Source: Thiosocius sp963759055 (lineage in GTDB: Bacteria > Pseudomonadota > Gammaproteobacteria > Chromatiales > Chromatiaceae). From it: 64,000 bases of DNA. Every line of letters starts with the position of its first letter. Within the stretch, counting starts at the first letter, position 1. The notes under the pieces were generated by a model. It worked only from the letters and a program-made list of their open reading frames with translations. It did not search any database and was not told the DNA's origin. The translations under genes and the position numbers were made by a program. Shown here in pieces: positions 55,301 through 64,000 of the stretch. The DNA lies in assembly GCA_963759055.1 (NCBI GenBank), contig CAVWYD010000011.1:62001-126000 (forward strand), read 5' to 3'.

Positions 55301-55395
55301 AGTACGCCGATGGCGCGCAGGCCCACGACGAAGATCAGCAGACTGATCACGCTCGCCAGGACCGGACGCCGGATATAGAGATCGGTGAATCTCAT
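52317..55395 (-). CDS. RND multidrug efflux permease (about eight frame breaks)
   Basis: This inner-membrane proton antiporter exports drugs through a tripartite complex. The first 290 residues from ATG 55395 (MRFTDLYIRRPVLASVISLL) and the last 425 or so (from MSQIAGFQMAVF to the stop) are clean. Between about 53,500 and 54,550 the frame breaks near 54530, 54370, 54300, 53990, 53865, 53800, 53640 and 53510. Every piece matches the family without internal stops, including the TM4 proton-relay GLVVDDAIVVVENVHRH. Corrected length is about 1,025 residues. It overlaps the adaptor gene by four bases. Confidence 0.9.
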
Positions 55396-56501
55396 GCGGC
55401 GGGAGCCCCACCGGTGTCGCGATCGGCCGGGGCTGGTTTGCTGTCGATCACCACCGCCTGGCCGCTGCGCAGCTTGTTGTGACCGGCGCTCACCACCTGC
55501 TCGCCCTCGCTGAGTCCGGAAAGCACCTCCACCCTGCCCTCGCGCGTGCCGCCGGTCTCGATCTGGCGGCGTACTACCGTGCTCTTTTCATCCTGCTGTT
55601 CGATCACGAACACCGAGTCGCCGTAAGGCGCGTAGCTGATGGCCGTGTCAGGTATCGTGAGGACGCCCTCTTTCTCCGGCAGCAGCACCCGGACATCGGC
55701 AAACATACCGGGCCGCAGGCGCTGGTCGGGGTTGGCGAGCACCGCCTGCAGGCGAAAACTGCGGTTGCCCACATTCACGCCGGGATCGATGGCGGTGATC
55801 TCACCGCTGAATCTCTCCTGCGGATAGGCCTGCACCTGGACTTCGATGGCCTGCCCCTTGGTGATCCGTGCCAGCTCACGCTCCGGCAGGTTGAAATCGG
55901 CAAAAATCGGATCGAGTTTTTCCAGTGGGACGATTGCCGCCCCGGGGCTGAGATACTCGCCCAGGTCGACCCGCCGAATACCCAGACGGCCGGCAAACGG
56001 CGCCCGTATACGTTTTTTCTCGATCAGGGCCTGTTTTGCCGCCACCGCGGCCTCGGCATTGTCGAGCGTCGCCCGCGCCTCGTCATAGTCTGACTTGGAG
56101 ACCGACTTGTCCTTCACCAGCTTTGCGACACGCTCGAACTTCAGGCGTCCCAGGGTCTGCTCGGCCACCAGGCCCTTGAGTTCGGCCTGGTCGGTGCGGT
56201 TGTCGAGTTCCAGCAACAGATCGCCCTGCTCCGCCGTCCCGCCCGACTTGAAATGGATCGCGCTGACCTGGCCGCCGACCTCGCTGCTGACCTCGATGCC
56301 GGCGACGGCGGCCAGGCTTCCCACCACCTGCAGGTAAGGCTGCCAGTTTTCGCGCCGGACCCGGTCGGCGGCAATAACGGCCGGTGGCGGGCCGCCTGCC
56401 TGGGACGCGGCCATCTGCTGTGCCTTGTGCTGTTTCCAGCCGAATATGCCGCCGAATACCACGGCGAGAGCGAGGGCTACCAGGATGAGGCGCGAAATCA
56501 T
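55392..56501 (-). CDS. RND efflux periplasmic adaptor subunit
   Basis: This membrane-fusion protein links the RND pump to an outer-membrane channel. From ATG 56501 it has an N-terminal anchor (MISRLILVALALAVVFGGIFG), a lipoyl half-motif, an alpha-hairpin (AELKGLVAEQTLGRLKFERVAKL, SKSDYDEARATLDNAEAAVAAKQ), the second lipoyl part (IRAPFAGRLGIRRVDLGEYL) and beta-barrel domains, 369 residues in all. The stop overlaps the pump start (ATGA). No outer-membrane channel gene is adjacent. Confidence 0.94.
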   Translation of the reverse strand: MISRLILVALALAVVFGGIFGWKQHKAQQMAASQAGGPPPAVIAADRVRRENWQPYLQVVGSLAAVAGIEVSSEVGGQVSAIHFKSGGTAEQGDLLLELDNRTDQAELKGLVAEQTLGRLKFERVAKLVKDKSVSKSDYDEARATLDNAEAAVAAKQALIEKKRIRAPFAGRLGIRRVDLGEYLSPGAAIVPLEKLDPIFADFNLPERELARITKGQAIEVQVQAYPQERFSGEITAIDPGVNVGNRSFRLQAVLANPDQRLRPGMFADVRVLLPEKEGVLTIPDTAISYAPYGDSVFVIEQQDEKSTVVRRQIETGGTREGRVEVLSGLSEGEQVVSAGHNKLRSGQAVVIDSKPAPADRDTGGAPAA

Positions 56502-56619
56502 GTGTGAATCCTTAGCAAACACGGACCCGGACGGAGCTGTCAGTGATCCCTGCCTATCAGACCCGGCAGCATAGCCCGGTCGCCCGCGATTATATCCCGG
56601 TCGAAAATCAGGCAGAAAG

Positions 56620-56644
56620 TACACTGCACGGTGTAGTATACTAC
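56620..56644. promoter_or_regulatory. Overlapping palindromes between efflux genes and tetR
   Basis: TACAC-TGCACG-GTGTA (56620-56635) overlaps the perfect 12-bp palindrome GTAGTATACTAC (56633-56644), which also contains TATACT, a possible -10 box. The position between the divergent adaptor and regulator genes fits a TetR operator. Confidence 0.6.
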
Positions 56645-56732
56645 CGATTCGGCGGCCGTAAACGATCCCGTTCCGAATCAACCGATGGCCAACAGGCGAT
56701 CCACGGTGGAGCAGGGCGCCAGGAGACACCCG

Positions 56733-57398
56733 ATGAAGTCACGCACACTGACCCAGCAAAAAAGGCGAGGACATCCTCAAGGCGGCCCTGCTCGAGTTCG
56801 ATGCGCGCGGATTCCGCGAGACCAGCATGGACCGGATCGCGCAGACGGCGCAGGTTTCTAAACGCACGGTCTACAATCACTTCGCCAGCAAGGACGCGCT
56901 TTTCGATGTCATTACGGCGGAACTGAGCGAACGCGTGCAGCGGGTTACCGACTACCGCTACGACCCGACGCGGCCGATCGATCAGCAGTTGCGGATTATC
57001 GGCGAGCAGATGCTCGATATGCTCGCAGCGCCCAGTTTCGTCAGTCTGGCGAAAGTGGCCCTGGCGGAGATGCTGCATTCCCCGGACTTGGCAAGGAATA
57101 CATACCAGCTGTTCCGAGAGCGGCAATCGGGGCTGGCGGCCTGGTTGGCCGCGGCGTCGGCTGACGGGCAGATTGCGGTCGCAGACCCTGTCTGGGCCGC
57201 CGACCAGTTCTTTGGCCTGATCAAATCGTTTGCATTCTGGCCCCAGATCCTGGGCGGACAGCCGACGCCCGACAGTGCGGCGCGCGATCAGATACTGGAT
57301 TCGTCGGTGGCGTTTTTTCTGCGCGCTTATCGAGAGCGGGTTGCGGATGCACCACGTAAGAAAAAAAGAAGCGCAAGCATAAGCACAAAAGTAAGTAA
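56733..57398 (+). CDS. TetR-family regulator of the efflux operon (two homopolymer frame breaks)
   Basis: ATG 56733, preceded by AGGAGA, reads MKSRTLTQQK. A run of six A at about 56757-56762 shifts the frame; with five A it continues GEDILKAALLEFDARGFRETSM into the helix-turn-helix (IAQTAQVSKRTVYNHFASKDALF). The ligand domain follows (AEMLHSPDLARNTYQLFRE). Near 57362 a run of seven A shifts it again; with one more A the protein ends in a basic KKKKRKHKHKSK tail at TAA 57396-57398. It is divergent from the RND genes and presumably represses them. Confidence 0.85.
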
Positions 57399-57797
57399 TC
57401 ACTTCAAATTATATACTCTAAAATCAGAGGTTTCTTTCGTTTGTTTCTCCTGTTGGTCGGTGGCACATAGCGCATCGACCGATGTTTGCGGGCCGGGTGT
57501 ATGGCGACATCTTCGGTTGGGGCGAGCCCTGCTTCGCATCAGGATCGGCCGGGGAGGGTCCAGTTGGCGCCCGGGGTGCTGCGGCAGATAGCCGCCCGAT
57601 CACCGCGCCAGTCGACGTCCAGGGCGAATAAACGCCAGTTTGAAGGCAGCGAAACAGTTGTAAGCACTCACTAACCATTTCCGGTCGCGCCACGAAGCGC
57701 CTTGACTGGATGCTTGACGTTAGAATTGCCCGCTTGAAAGGCCGCTCCGACCCGGCGTCCGACCTGTTTCTTGCGCTACAAGGCCACCTCACCAACC
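57399..57797. other. 400-base gap with no supported gene
   Basis: Between the tetR stop and the DUF748 gene I see no conserved reading frame, strong terminator or repeat. The frames that are open here are extensions of the shifted tetR frame. Confidence 0.5.
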
Positions 57798-59739
57798 ATG
57801 AAAAAACTTGCTTCCAAACTGCCCACACGTCTGATTCTCATCTTGTCCATCGTGCTCCTTGCGGTGGTTCTGGTGCATTTTGCTGGTGTGGCCCTAGTGC
57901 GTTACTACGCAGAGGAAGTTACTGCACCCGGCATTGCCGCGGGGCACCCAGATCCGTGAGGTGGATCTGAACCTTTTCACGGGCACCCTGGAGATCAAGG
58001 ACTTCGAGCTGCGTAACGACGACCGGATCTGGTTCGGGTCGGCCAGTTGGATCTCAAGATCAGCCCCTGGCGATTCTTCAACGGCAAGCTTCACGTGCAG
58101 CGCGCACGCCTTTCCGACGGTTTCGTGCGCGTAAATCGCCGCAAGGACGGCTCCTACGACCTGGGTGTTCCACCATTCGGCGACCAGGAGCCGGCGCTGG
58201 ACGATACCGAACCGGCCGCATTCAGCCTTGCCGGTCGAGGGCGGTGATGGTAGCCGACAGATTCAAGGCCGGCTGAGCGTGGCGGCCAGCCGGGTGGGGC
58301 AGGCCGATACGGTTTTGCATCTGTCGGCATTGGTTGTCGACCTCGGGGGCAACGCCGGTCTGACCAAGGTCCGGATCGTCTCAGATGCGAGCGCTCGGCG
58401 AACTCAAGCTCGAAAACCCGGTACTGGCGAACGGCCCCCTGCAGATCGCAAGGATCAGCGCCGAAGGTCTGCAACTGGGCACCGAGAGCCAGTTCCGGAC
58501 GCTGAAGCTGCAGGGAATCCAGCTGGCCGGGGACCTGCCGGAGACCGGGGTGAAAGTCGCCACGCTGAGTTTCAACGATGGATCCTATGCCGCGGAAAAA
58601 GGTGTCGACGTCGGCGAGATCGTTATCGATGGCCTGCAAACGGCAGTGATCCGTGACAAGTCGGGGCAATGGCGGCACCCGGGCACTGCAGTTCAGGCGC
58701 AGGAACCCAAGTCGAAGCCGAAACAGCCAGTGCAGGAGGCATCGGGTGAAACACCGGCCCTGGCCTGGCGCGTCGGCAGCCTCAAGGTGACCGGCGACAG
58801 CTTTGTCACCACGGGCGACCGCACCAATCCGGCCGCCGATCTGCAGCGGAACAGGATCGACGTCCTGACCTTCGGGGAGCTGGCGAGCGCCAGACCGGAT
58901 CAGGACACCCCGTTTGAGATCGACATGCAGCCGGACAAATACACCAGCTTCCAGATCAAGGGCGTGGCGAGGCCGCTCGCCGACCCGTCTACCTGGATGC
59001 GAAGGGTGAACTGCAGGGCCTCGGCATGCCCAGATTGAACGGTTATATCGCCAACGACCTGGGCCACAGTTTCCGAAGGCCAGCTGGACGCCCGCTTCGA
59101 CGTGAAGATCGCGAACAACAAGCTGAAGATGGGTAACTTCCTGGAACTGCACGGGCGATCGTGGAGCCGCTGGAAGGCAAGGGCGGGCCGCCACTAGGCA
59201 CCGCGATTGCGCTGCTGGAGGATCGCGACGGCTATGTGAAGCTCGAAGTGCCGGTGGAAGGCCAGCTCGACGACCCGAACTTCCGCGTCCTGGCGGCACT
59301 CAATCCCATCATCATGAAGGCGGTGGCCGGGACGGCGGCACTGGCAATACAGCCGCTGGGTTCGGTGCTTCTGGTAGGCAGCCTGGTGGCCGATCAGGCA
59401 CTGAAGGTCAGTTTCAATCCCGCGCTGTTCGAGGCCGGTAGCACGCAGCTCGATCCCGAGACGCAAAAATACCTCGGCGAACTGGCCGGCAAGCTGAAAG
59501 AGAAGCCGAAACTCGCCCTGCGGATCTGTGGCGTAGTGGTTGACGCGGAACGCCAGAAAGACAAAAAGGGTGCCTACCTGGATACGGAAGAACAGTTGCT
59601 GGAAATGGCCCAGCAGCGTGCTGATGAGGTGCGCGCCTATATGACCGGCCAGGGTACCGGCAAGAAGCAGCTGCGTTCCTGCCGTCCGCAGCTGGACGCA
59701 AAACCCGAGGCAAAGCCGCGGGTTGATATCAGGCTGTAG
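57798..59739 (+). CDS. DUF748 (AsmA-like) protein, frame broken several times
   Basis: ATG 57798 begins MKKLASKLPTRLILILSIVLL, a membrane anchor. Pieces in successive frames match DUF748: GTQIREVDLNLFTGTLEIKD, ISPWRFFNGKLHVQRARLSD, LQIARISAEGLQLGTESQFR, and the ending IQPLGSVLLVGSLVADQALK, FNPALFEAGSTQLDPETQKYL. Breaks fall near 57945, 58040, 58235, 58385 and 58995-59160. The last part resembles an OmpA-like ending. DUF748 proteins belong to the AsmA/bridge-like envelope proteins. Corrected length would be about 645 residues, shorter than many members. Confidence 0.75.
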
Positions 59740-59847
59740 TATCCCAGAGTAAGCTGACAGACTGCGTAGAAACAGGAGAATTCCTTGGACTCACATCCCT
59801 ACGATGTTCTGCCGCTCGAACAAGGCCGCAGACAGGGGAGATAAGAC

Positions 59848-60089
59848 ATGAAAAGCCAATTACCGACCGTCATTTTGCTGGGGTTTGCGATGGGTGCCAG
59901 GCGCTGCGTGATTGTGTAAAAGTAGAAGATCCGGATGCCAGCGCACCAGCGCCGTCTGTGTACCGGGAAAAGAAGCCGGCGCATCCGATCGCCAGGCCAA
60001 AGCCAGCCGCTGGAGCCGCCAGAAGCCAGGTGATGATTTGTGCGTGGTCGCAGCTGACGCAGATGCCTTTAGTTCGCACGATGTTCTAG
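59848..60089 (+). CDS. Putative small lipoprotein (frame broken at ~59890)
   Basis: ATG 59848 reads MKSQLPTVILLGFAMG, a signal-like segment. The next frame continues CQALRDCVKVEDPDASAP, a Pro/Ala/Lys-rich linker and a stop at 60089. Joined by one base near 59890 they give a lipoprotein of about 80 residues with Cys17. The assignment depends on that join. No other gene is seen in 59740-60196. Confidence 0.4.
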
Positions 60090-60196
60090 TACGGCAAAGT
60101 TTTGCCACCTGGCACCGATAACCGCTTTATCGACGCAAGCCGCCGCGCCTTATGCGCGCTGTGACTTGCCGGACGTTACAAGGAGCGGTGAAAAAA

Positions 60197-61372
60197 ATGG
60201 CGAATATCGACGTACCCCGAATTCTTCAGGTCATGGTCAAGAATGGCGCTGCTGATGTATTCCTGTACACCGGTGCCAAGATCTCGATGAAGACGCCCAA
60301 GGGGTTTGCCCAGCTCGGTGAGCCGCTGGGTGAAGGTGATGCCGAAAGGGCCATCCGGGAAATCCTGACCGACGACAAGCTAAAGCAGTTCGAGGAAAAC
60401 GGTGAGGTGGATTTTTCTCTGTCCTACAACGGCATCGGACGTTTTCGCGGCAATGCCTTCCGGCAGCGTGGTGAGGCCTCACTGGTTCTGAGGCATATCA
60501 ATACCGAAGTGCCGACCACCGAAAGCCTCGGGGTGCCAAAGGTCCTCGAAGAACTTGTCATGCAACGTAACGGCCTGATCCTGGTCGTAGGCGCCACGGG
60601 CTCGGGCAAGTCCACCACCCTGGCGGCGATGATCGATTACCGAAACAGCAACGCCGGGGGACATATTCTGACCCTCGAAGACCCGATCGAGTTCGTGCAC
60701 AACCACAAGAAGGCTATCGTGGCGCAACGTGAGGTTGGGACCGATACCAAATCGTTCAGCAATGGCATGAGGGCCGCAATGCGCGAATCGCCCGATGTCA
60801 TCCTGATGGGTGAGATCCGCGACCTCGAGACCATGGAGTTTGCGCAGAAGTTCGCCAATACCGGCCACCTCGCCTTATCAACGCTGCATGCCAACAACGC
60901 CATCACCACCATGGAGCGTGTCTTCGGGTTCTACCCCAAAGACGGCATCGAGCAGCAGGCAAAGCGGATCGCACAGAATCTGCGCGCGATCATCTGCCAG
61001 CGCCTGGTGCCCGGCAAGGAGGGCGGCAAGGTCGCCGCGGTCGAGGTGCTGGTCAATACGGGTTACATCGCCGACATGATCGCGAAGATGGAACTCGGCG
61101 GTATCAAGGATGCGATAGAGCGCGGCGGCAACTACAAAATGCAGTCGTTCGATCAGCATCTGGTCAGGCTGTACTTCGAGGGACGTATCACGAAAGAGAC
61201 CGCGATCGAATATGCTGATTCGGGCAGTAACGTAAAGATTCAGATCAAAACCGCGGATGCCGGCAAGAAGATCAGCAAATCGGAAGACTGGGGTGGCGGT
61301 ATGTCGCTTGAGCCGACCGAGGATGATGCGGGCCATCTCGGCGACGTTGTGGCCGAATTCGGCTCAGGTTGA
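60197..61372 (+). CDS. pilU: Type IV pilus twitching ATPase, PilU-like
   Basis: PilT/PilU ATPases power pilus retraction. The 391-residue hexameric ATPase has Walker A GATGSGKSTT, the Asp box LTLEDPIEF, Walker B VILMGEIRD and the His box TGHLALSTLHANNA. The length and C-terminal tail (KISKSEDWGGGMSLEP) fit PilU rather than PilT. ATG 60197 is chosen: AAGGAG at 60180-60185 gives an 11-base spacer, whereas GTG 60188 is too close. No other pilus gene is adjacent. Confidence 0.92.
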   Translation: MANIDVPRILQVMVKNGAADVFLYTGAKISMKTPKGFAQLGEPLGEGDAERAIREILTDDKLKQFEENGEVDFSLSYNGIGRFRGNAFRQRGEASLVLRHINTEVPTTESLGVPKVLEELVMQRNGLILVVGATGSGKSTTLAAMIDYRNSNAGGHILTLEDPIEFVHNHKKAIVAQREVGTDTKSFSNGMRAAMRESPDVILMGEIRDLETMEFAQKFANTGHLALSTLHANNAITTMERVFGFYPKDGIEQQAKRIAQNLRAIICQRLVPGKEGGKVAAVEVLVNTGYIADMIAKMELGGIKDAIERGGNYKMQSFDQHLVRLYFEGRITKETAIEYADSGSNVKIQIKTADAGKKISKSEDWGGGMSLEPTEDDAGHLGDVVAEFGSG

Positions 61373-61403
61373 CGGCGCCAAACGACCATGAACAAATGCT
61401 CTC

Positions 61404-61431
61404 GACCCTGCTTTATGCAGGGTCTTTTCTT
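61404..61431 (+). terminator. Intrinsic terminator after pilU
   Basis: GACCCTGC (61404-61411) and GCAGGGTC (61417-61424) form a perfect 8-bp stem with loop TTTAT and the trailing TTTTCTT. Confidence 0.88.
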
Positions 61432-61530
61432 ATTCAGTGCGCCCCTCCTTTCCACAGAGTCCCGGGTAAGATACTTCGCAAATATCTACCCGGTTTCGAC
61501 CGGTAGTCAAATACTGCGGAATAAAGAAGT

Positions 61531-61950
61531 ATGACCGTTTTGATACGCCGGGTCTGCGCGCCATGGGTCCTTTTATGCGGTCTGCTGTCGTTCAATGGTG
61601 TGCAGTCCGCACCCTTGCAGGGTAGCGAGTGGAAACCGGTCATGATCGGGGAGACTGCCGTGCCGGAAGCGGCATCGGCCTTCGTGCAGTTCGGCAGCAA
61701 AGGACGCCTGCAGGGCTATGGTGGCTGCAATCGACTGTTCGCCGAATACCAGGTCGATGCAGGCCATATCTTCATCGGCCCAGTGGCGGCGACACGTATG
61801 CTATGCGCAGCGGAAGTGATGACGCGTGAAGCGGCACTCGTGACTGCACTCGAGAACGCACGTACCTATCAGCGTGTGCGAATCCTGCTGGTGTTGTTCG
61901 ACATGGATGGCATCCCGATACTGGAACTGCGCCAGACGGACTGGGACTAG
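61531..61950 (+). CDS. META-domain secreted protein (HslJ-like)
   Basis: The 139-residue protein has a signal peptide (about 1-26) and a META domain: GSEWKPVMIGE, FVQFGSKGRLQGYGGCNRLF, GPVAATRMLCAAEVMTREAAL. META proteins such as HslJ are envelope proteins linked to stress and antibiotic tolerance; the exact role is unknown. The frame is intact. Confidence 0.85.
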   Translation: MTVLIRRVCAPWVLLCGLLSFNGVQSAPLQGSEWKPVMIGETAVPEAASAFVQFGSKGRLQGYGGCNRLFAEYQVDAGHIFIGPVAATRMLCAAEVMTREAALVTALENARTYQRVRILLVLFDMDGIPILELRQTDWD

Positions 61951-62098
61951 GAGTCTGCGCGGTAGAAATACCCGTAGCGAAAAAGTGGCACGGCGAGGAC
62001 AGTTTTCTGTGGCGCACTAGGCCGGCATCCCCTTGTGCCTGCAGACGTGTAGCCGCCGTCTATACTTGTCGCGTTGAAGCGTTACAGGTACATCTTCG

Positions 62099-63951
62099 AT
62101 GCCTTCACGAAAACGCACGCCAAGCAGCTACCCGACAACCGCCATACAGGACGTCCCGGATCTGCGTGACTGGCCTTTTGAGGCATCACTCAAGCAACTG
62201 CGTCGTTATGTGACACCGCCGCGAGGCCTGCAGATTCTGGATCAGCAGCAGGAGGGCGCCTGCACCGGTTTCGGTCTGGCTGCAGTGATCAACCTGTTGA
62301 ACAAGCGGCGCGGCAGCAGGGTGCGGGTAAGCCCCCGCATGTTGTACGAGATGGCCAAGCTGCACGATGAATGGCCGGGTGAGCAGATATGCCGGGTCGA
62401 GTTGTCGTGGTGCGATCAAAGGCTGGTACAACATGGGTGTGTGCGCCGATGGCAAGTGGCCCTATGAGCAGGACAGCCCCGGCTCTCTGACGGTGGTCCG
62501 GGCAAAGGATGCGCGCGACAACACGGTCGGCGCCTATTACCGGGTGCAGCCACGGATCTCGGATTTCCATGCCGCCGATCAACGAGGCCGGTGCAGTCTT
62601 CTGTTCAGCCAAGACACACAGTGGCTGGATGCGTCCCGACTCACGCACCGGCACCATCCCGTTCGTCAGGCAGGAGGAGGGCGGTCATGCCTTCGCCATC
62701 GTCGGCTACAACAGCAAAGGTTTCTGGGTGCAGAACTCCTGGGGCAGGCGTTGGGGCAAGGCGGGCCTCGGGCTGTGGCAATATGAAGACTGGCGCGCGA
62801 ACCTTATGGACGCATGGGTGTTCAGCCTGGCGCTGCCGACACCGCAGATCTGGCATCTTCCGCCAAGCAGCGAGCGCAACCGCAGCGGTGTTTCGCTCAA
62901 AGGCAGTCCGGCGCGCAGCGAGATCGCCGGTCATTTCATCCATGTCGACGACGGCAGGTTCCACACCCAGGGCCGCTACTGGAGCAACGCCGAAGATGTG
63001 CGGGCCACGGCAAAGCTGGTCGCTGCGAGCGGGAACAAGTACCAGCATCTGTTGCTGTATGCGCATGGCGGGCTAAATTCACCCAAAGATTCGGCGCGCC
63101 GCATCGCAGCGATGAAGGAGACCTTCAAGAAGAACGGTATCTATCCCTACCACTTCATGTACGACACCGGCATTGTGGAAGAGCTCACGGATGTCATTCT
63201 GCGGCGCGGTGACGCGGCCGAGGCGCGTGCCGGTGGCTTCTCTGACTGGAGTGACCGCCTGCTGGAGTGGGCCACACGCATTCCCGGGCGGGCGCTATGG
63301 CGTGAGATGAAAGATGGTGCTCGCCTGCCGTTTCTTCCCCAGCGCGCCGGTACACAAACACTTGCCATCTGGTTGACCGAGATGGCGCGCAAACGTGGTG
63401 AGAGACTGAAGGTCCATATCTGTGGTCATAGCACCGGTGCCATCCTGCTCGCGCGCCTGCTCGAGAGCATGGAAGACCTCGCGCCGACATTGCGTATCCA
63501 GAGCTGCACCCTGCTGGCACCTGCGGCCTCGATCGGGCTTTTCGAGAGTCACTACTACCCTTACCTGATCTCGCTGCCAGATGCCTTTGGCATCGAGAAG
63601 ATGCAGCTTTTCAACCTGAATGACCGCCTGGAACGGGATGACAACGTCGGCAAGATTTACCGGAAGTCGTTGCTATATCTGGTGTCGCATGCATTCGAGG
63701 AAGAACTCCCCGAGGCGATTCTTGGCATGCAGAAGTACGTCGACGAGTTGTTGGAAAAGCCGAAGATGGCAAGGGTGACGGATCGGTTTCACGTGCACTA
63801 CAGCGACGGTACGCCCAGTATCATTTCCGAGAGCATCTCACACGGGGGCTTCGACAATGATGTGGCGACCATGAACAGCCTGCTGCGCACCATACTCGGA
63901 GCAGAACCCAGGCCCGGGAACCTGTTCAGCAAAGAGATACTTGATTACTAG
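62099..63951 (+). CDS. Papain-like (C1) protease fused to an alpha/beta hydrolase (two frame breaks)
   Basis: The N-terminal part is a papain-type protease: Cys55 in QQQEGACTGFGLAAVINL, His in GGHAFAIVGYNSKG and Asn in FWVQNSWGRRWG. The frame breaks near 62390 (to YAGSSCRGAIKGWYNMGV) and near 62577 (an extra G, to NEAGAVFCSAKTHSGW). From about residue 300 an alpha/beta hydrolase domain follows: LLLYAHGGLNSPKDSA and the nucleophile elbow VHICGHSTGAILLARLL. There is no signal peptide. Corrected length is about 617 residues. The combination is unusual and its substrate is unknown. Confidence 0.85.
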
Positions 63952-63979
63952 GCTGCTGTTGCAGCCGGAGCGCCCAGTC

Positions 63980-64000
63980 ATGGCCAATTTCAGCGATGCC
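63980..64000 (+). CDS. Start of a gene cut by the window edge
   Basis: ATG 63980 begins MANFSDA and runs out of the window. It lies 29 bases after the protease-hydrolase gene and could be the next gene of that unit. Too little is visible to identify it. Confidence 0.3.

Overview
The window reads as a chromosomal segment of a GC-rich gammaproteobacterium. The house-keeping genes (fabA, proS, xthA, rmuC, pssA, leuA, ilvIHC, prfC, rimI, pilU) look gammaproteobacterial. LapG/LapD, a long-form PstCAB transporter, a 12-heme c-type cytochrome and an FNR-type site suggest a surface-attaching bacterium with redox-responsive respiration, perhaps near the Chromatiales. That placement is inference; there is no rRNA or tRNA here to test it.

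Layout. 0-2.6 kb: fabA and proS (minus). 2.7-5.4 kb: lapG-lapD, a c-di-GMP-controlled adhesin-release switch. 5.5-10.2 kb: a hairpin-rich stretch, a small secreted protein, a pstS reduced to its two ends, then pstC-pstA-pstB. 10.2-15.6 kb: a small membrane protein, xthA, mtaB between two copies of a terminal-inverted-repeat element, rmuC and a DUF4124 protein. 15.7-21.7 kb: ilvI-ilvH-ilvC, pssA and leuA (branched-chain amino acids, phospholipid). 21.7-25.6 kb: a family-4 uracil-DNA glycosylase, a DUF4160/DUF2442 pair, rimI, prfC and bolA. 25.6-33.7 kb: an uninterrupted run of twelve toxin-antitoxin (TA) modules, two of them remnants, ending at a transposase fragment. 34.5-43.7 kb: a sensor kinase, a sigma54-type response regulator, the 12-heme cytochrome, a TPR lipoprotein and a periplasmic protein. 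44.3-52.2 kb: a diguanylate cyclase, a 400-base repeat element, the AmmeMemoRadiSam trio, yceH, a GFA protein, an AT-richer cupin-like gene beside an IS110 fragment, and a HAD phosphatase. 52.3-57.4 kb: RND efflux pump, adaptor and divergent TetR regulator. 57.8-64 kb: a DUF748 protein, pilU, a META-domain protein and a papain-like protease fused to an alpha/beta hydrolase.

Two things stand out. The first is the TA island. It contains a module flanked by a duplicated bolA 3' end, a HigBA pair cut at both ends by neighbouring modules, and a 230-base duplicated piece of an MntA-HepT system, so modules seem to have landed on and truncated one another. The second is the cytochrome locus: twelve CxxCH motifs, an FNR-like box, a tandem palindrome and an adjacent two-component system, with no function I recognise.

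One caution applies throughout. About thirty single-base indels interrupt otherwise well conserved genes, including prfC, ilvI, ilvH, the cytochrome and, about eight times in 1.2 kb, the RND pump. The pieces on either side stay conserved, so many are probably consensus errors rather than decay. I give full gene spans and say where the frame breaks.
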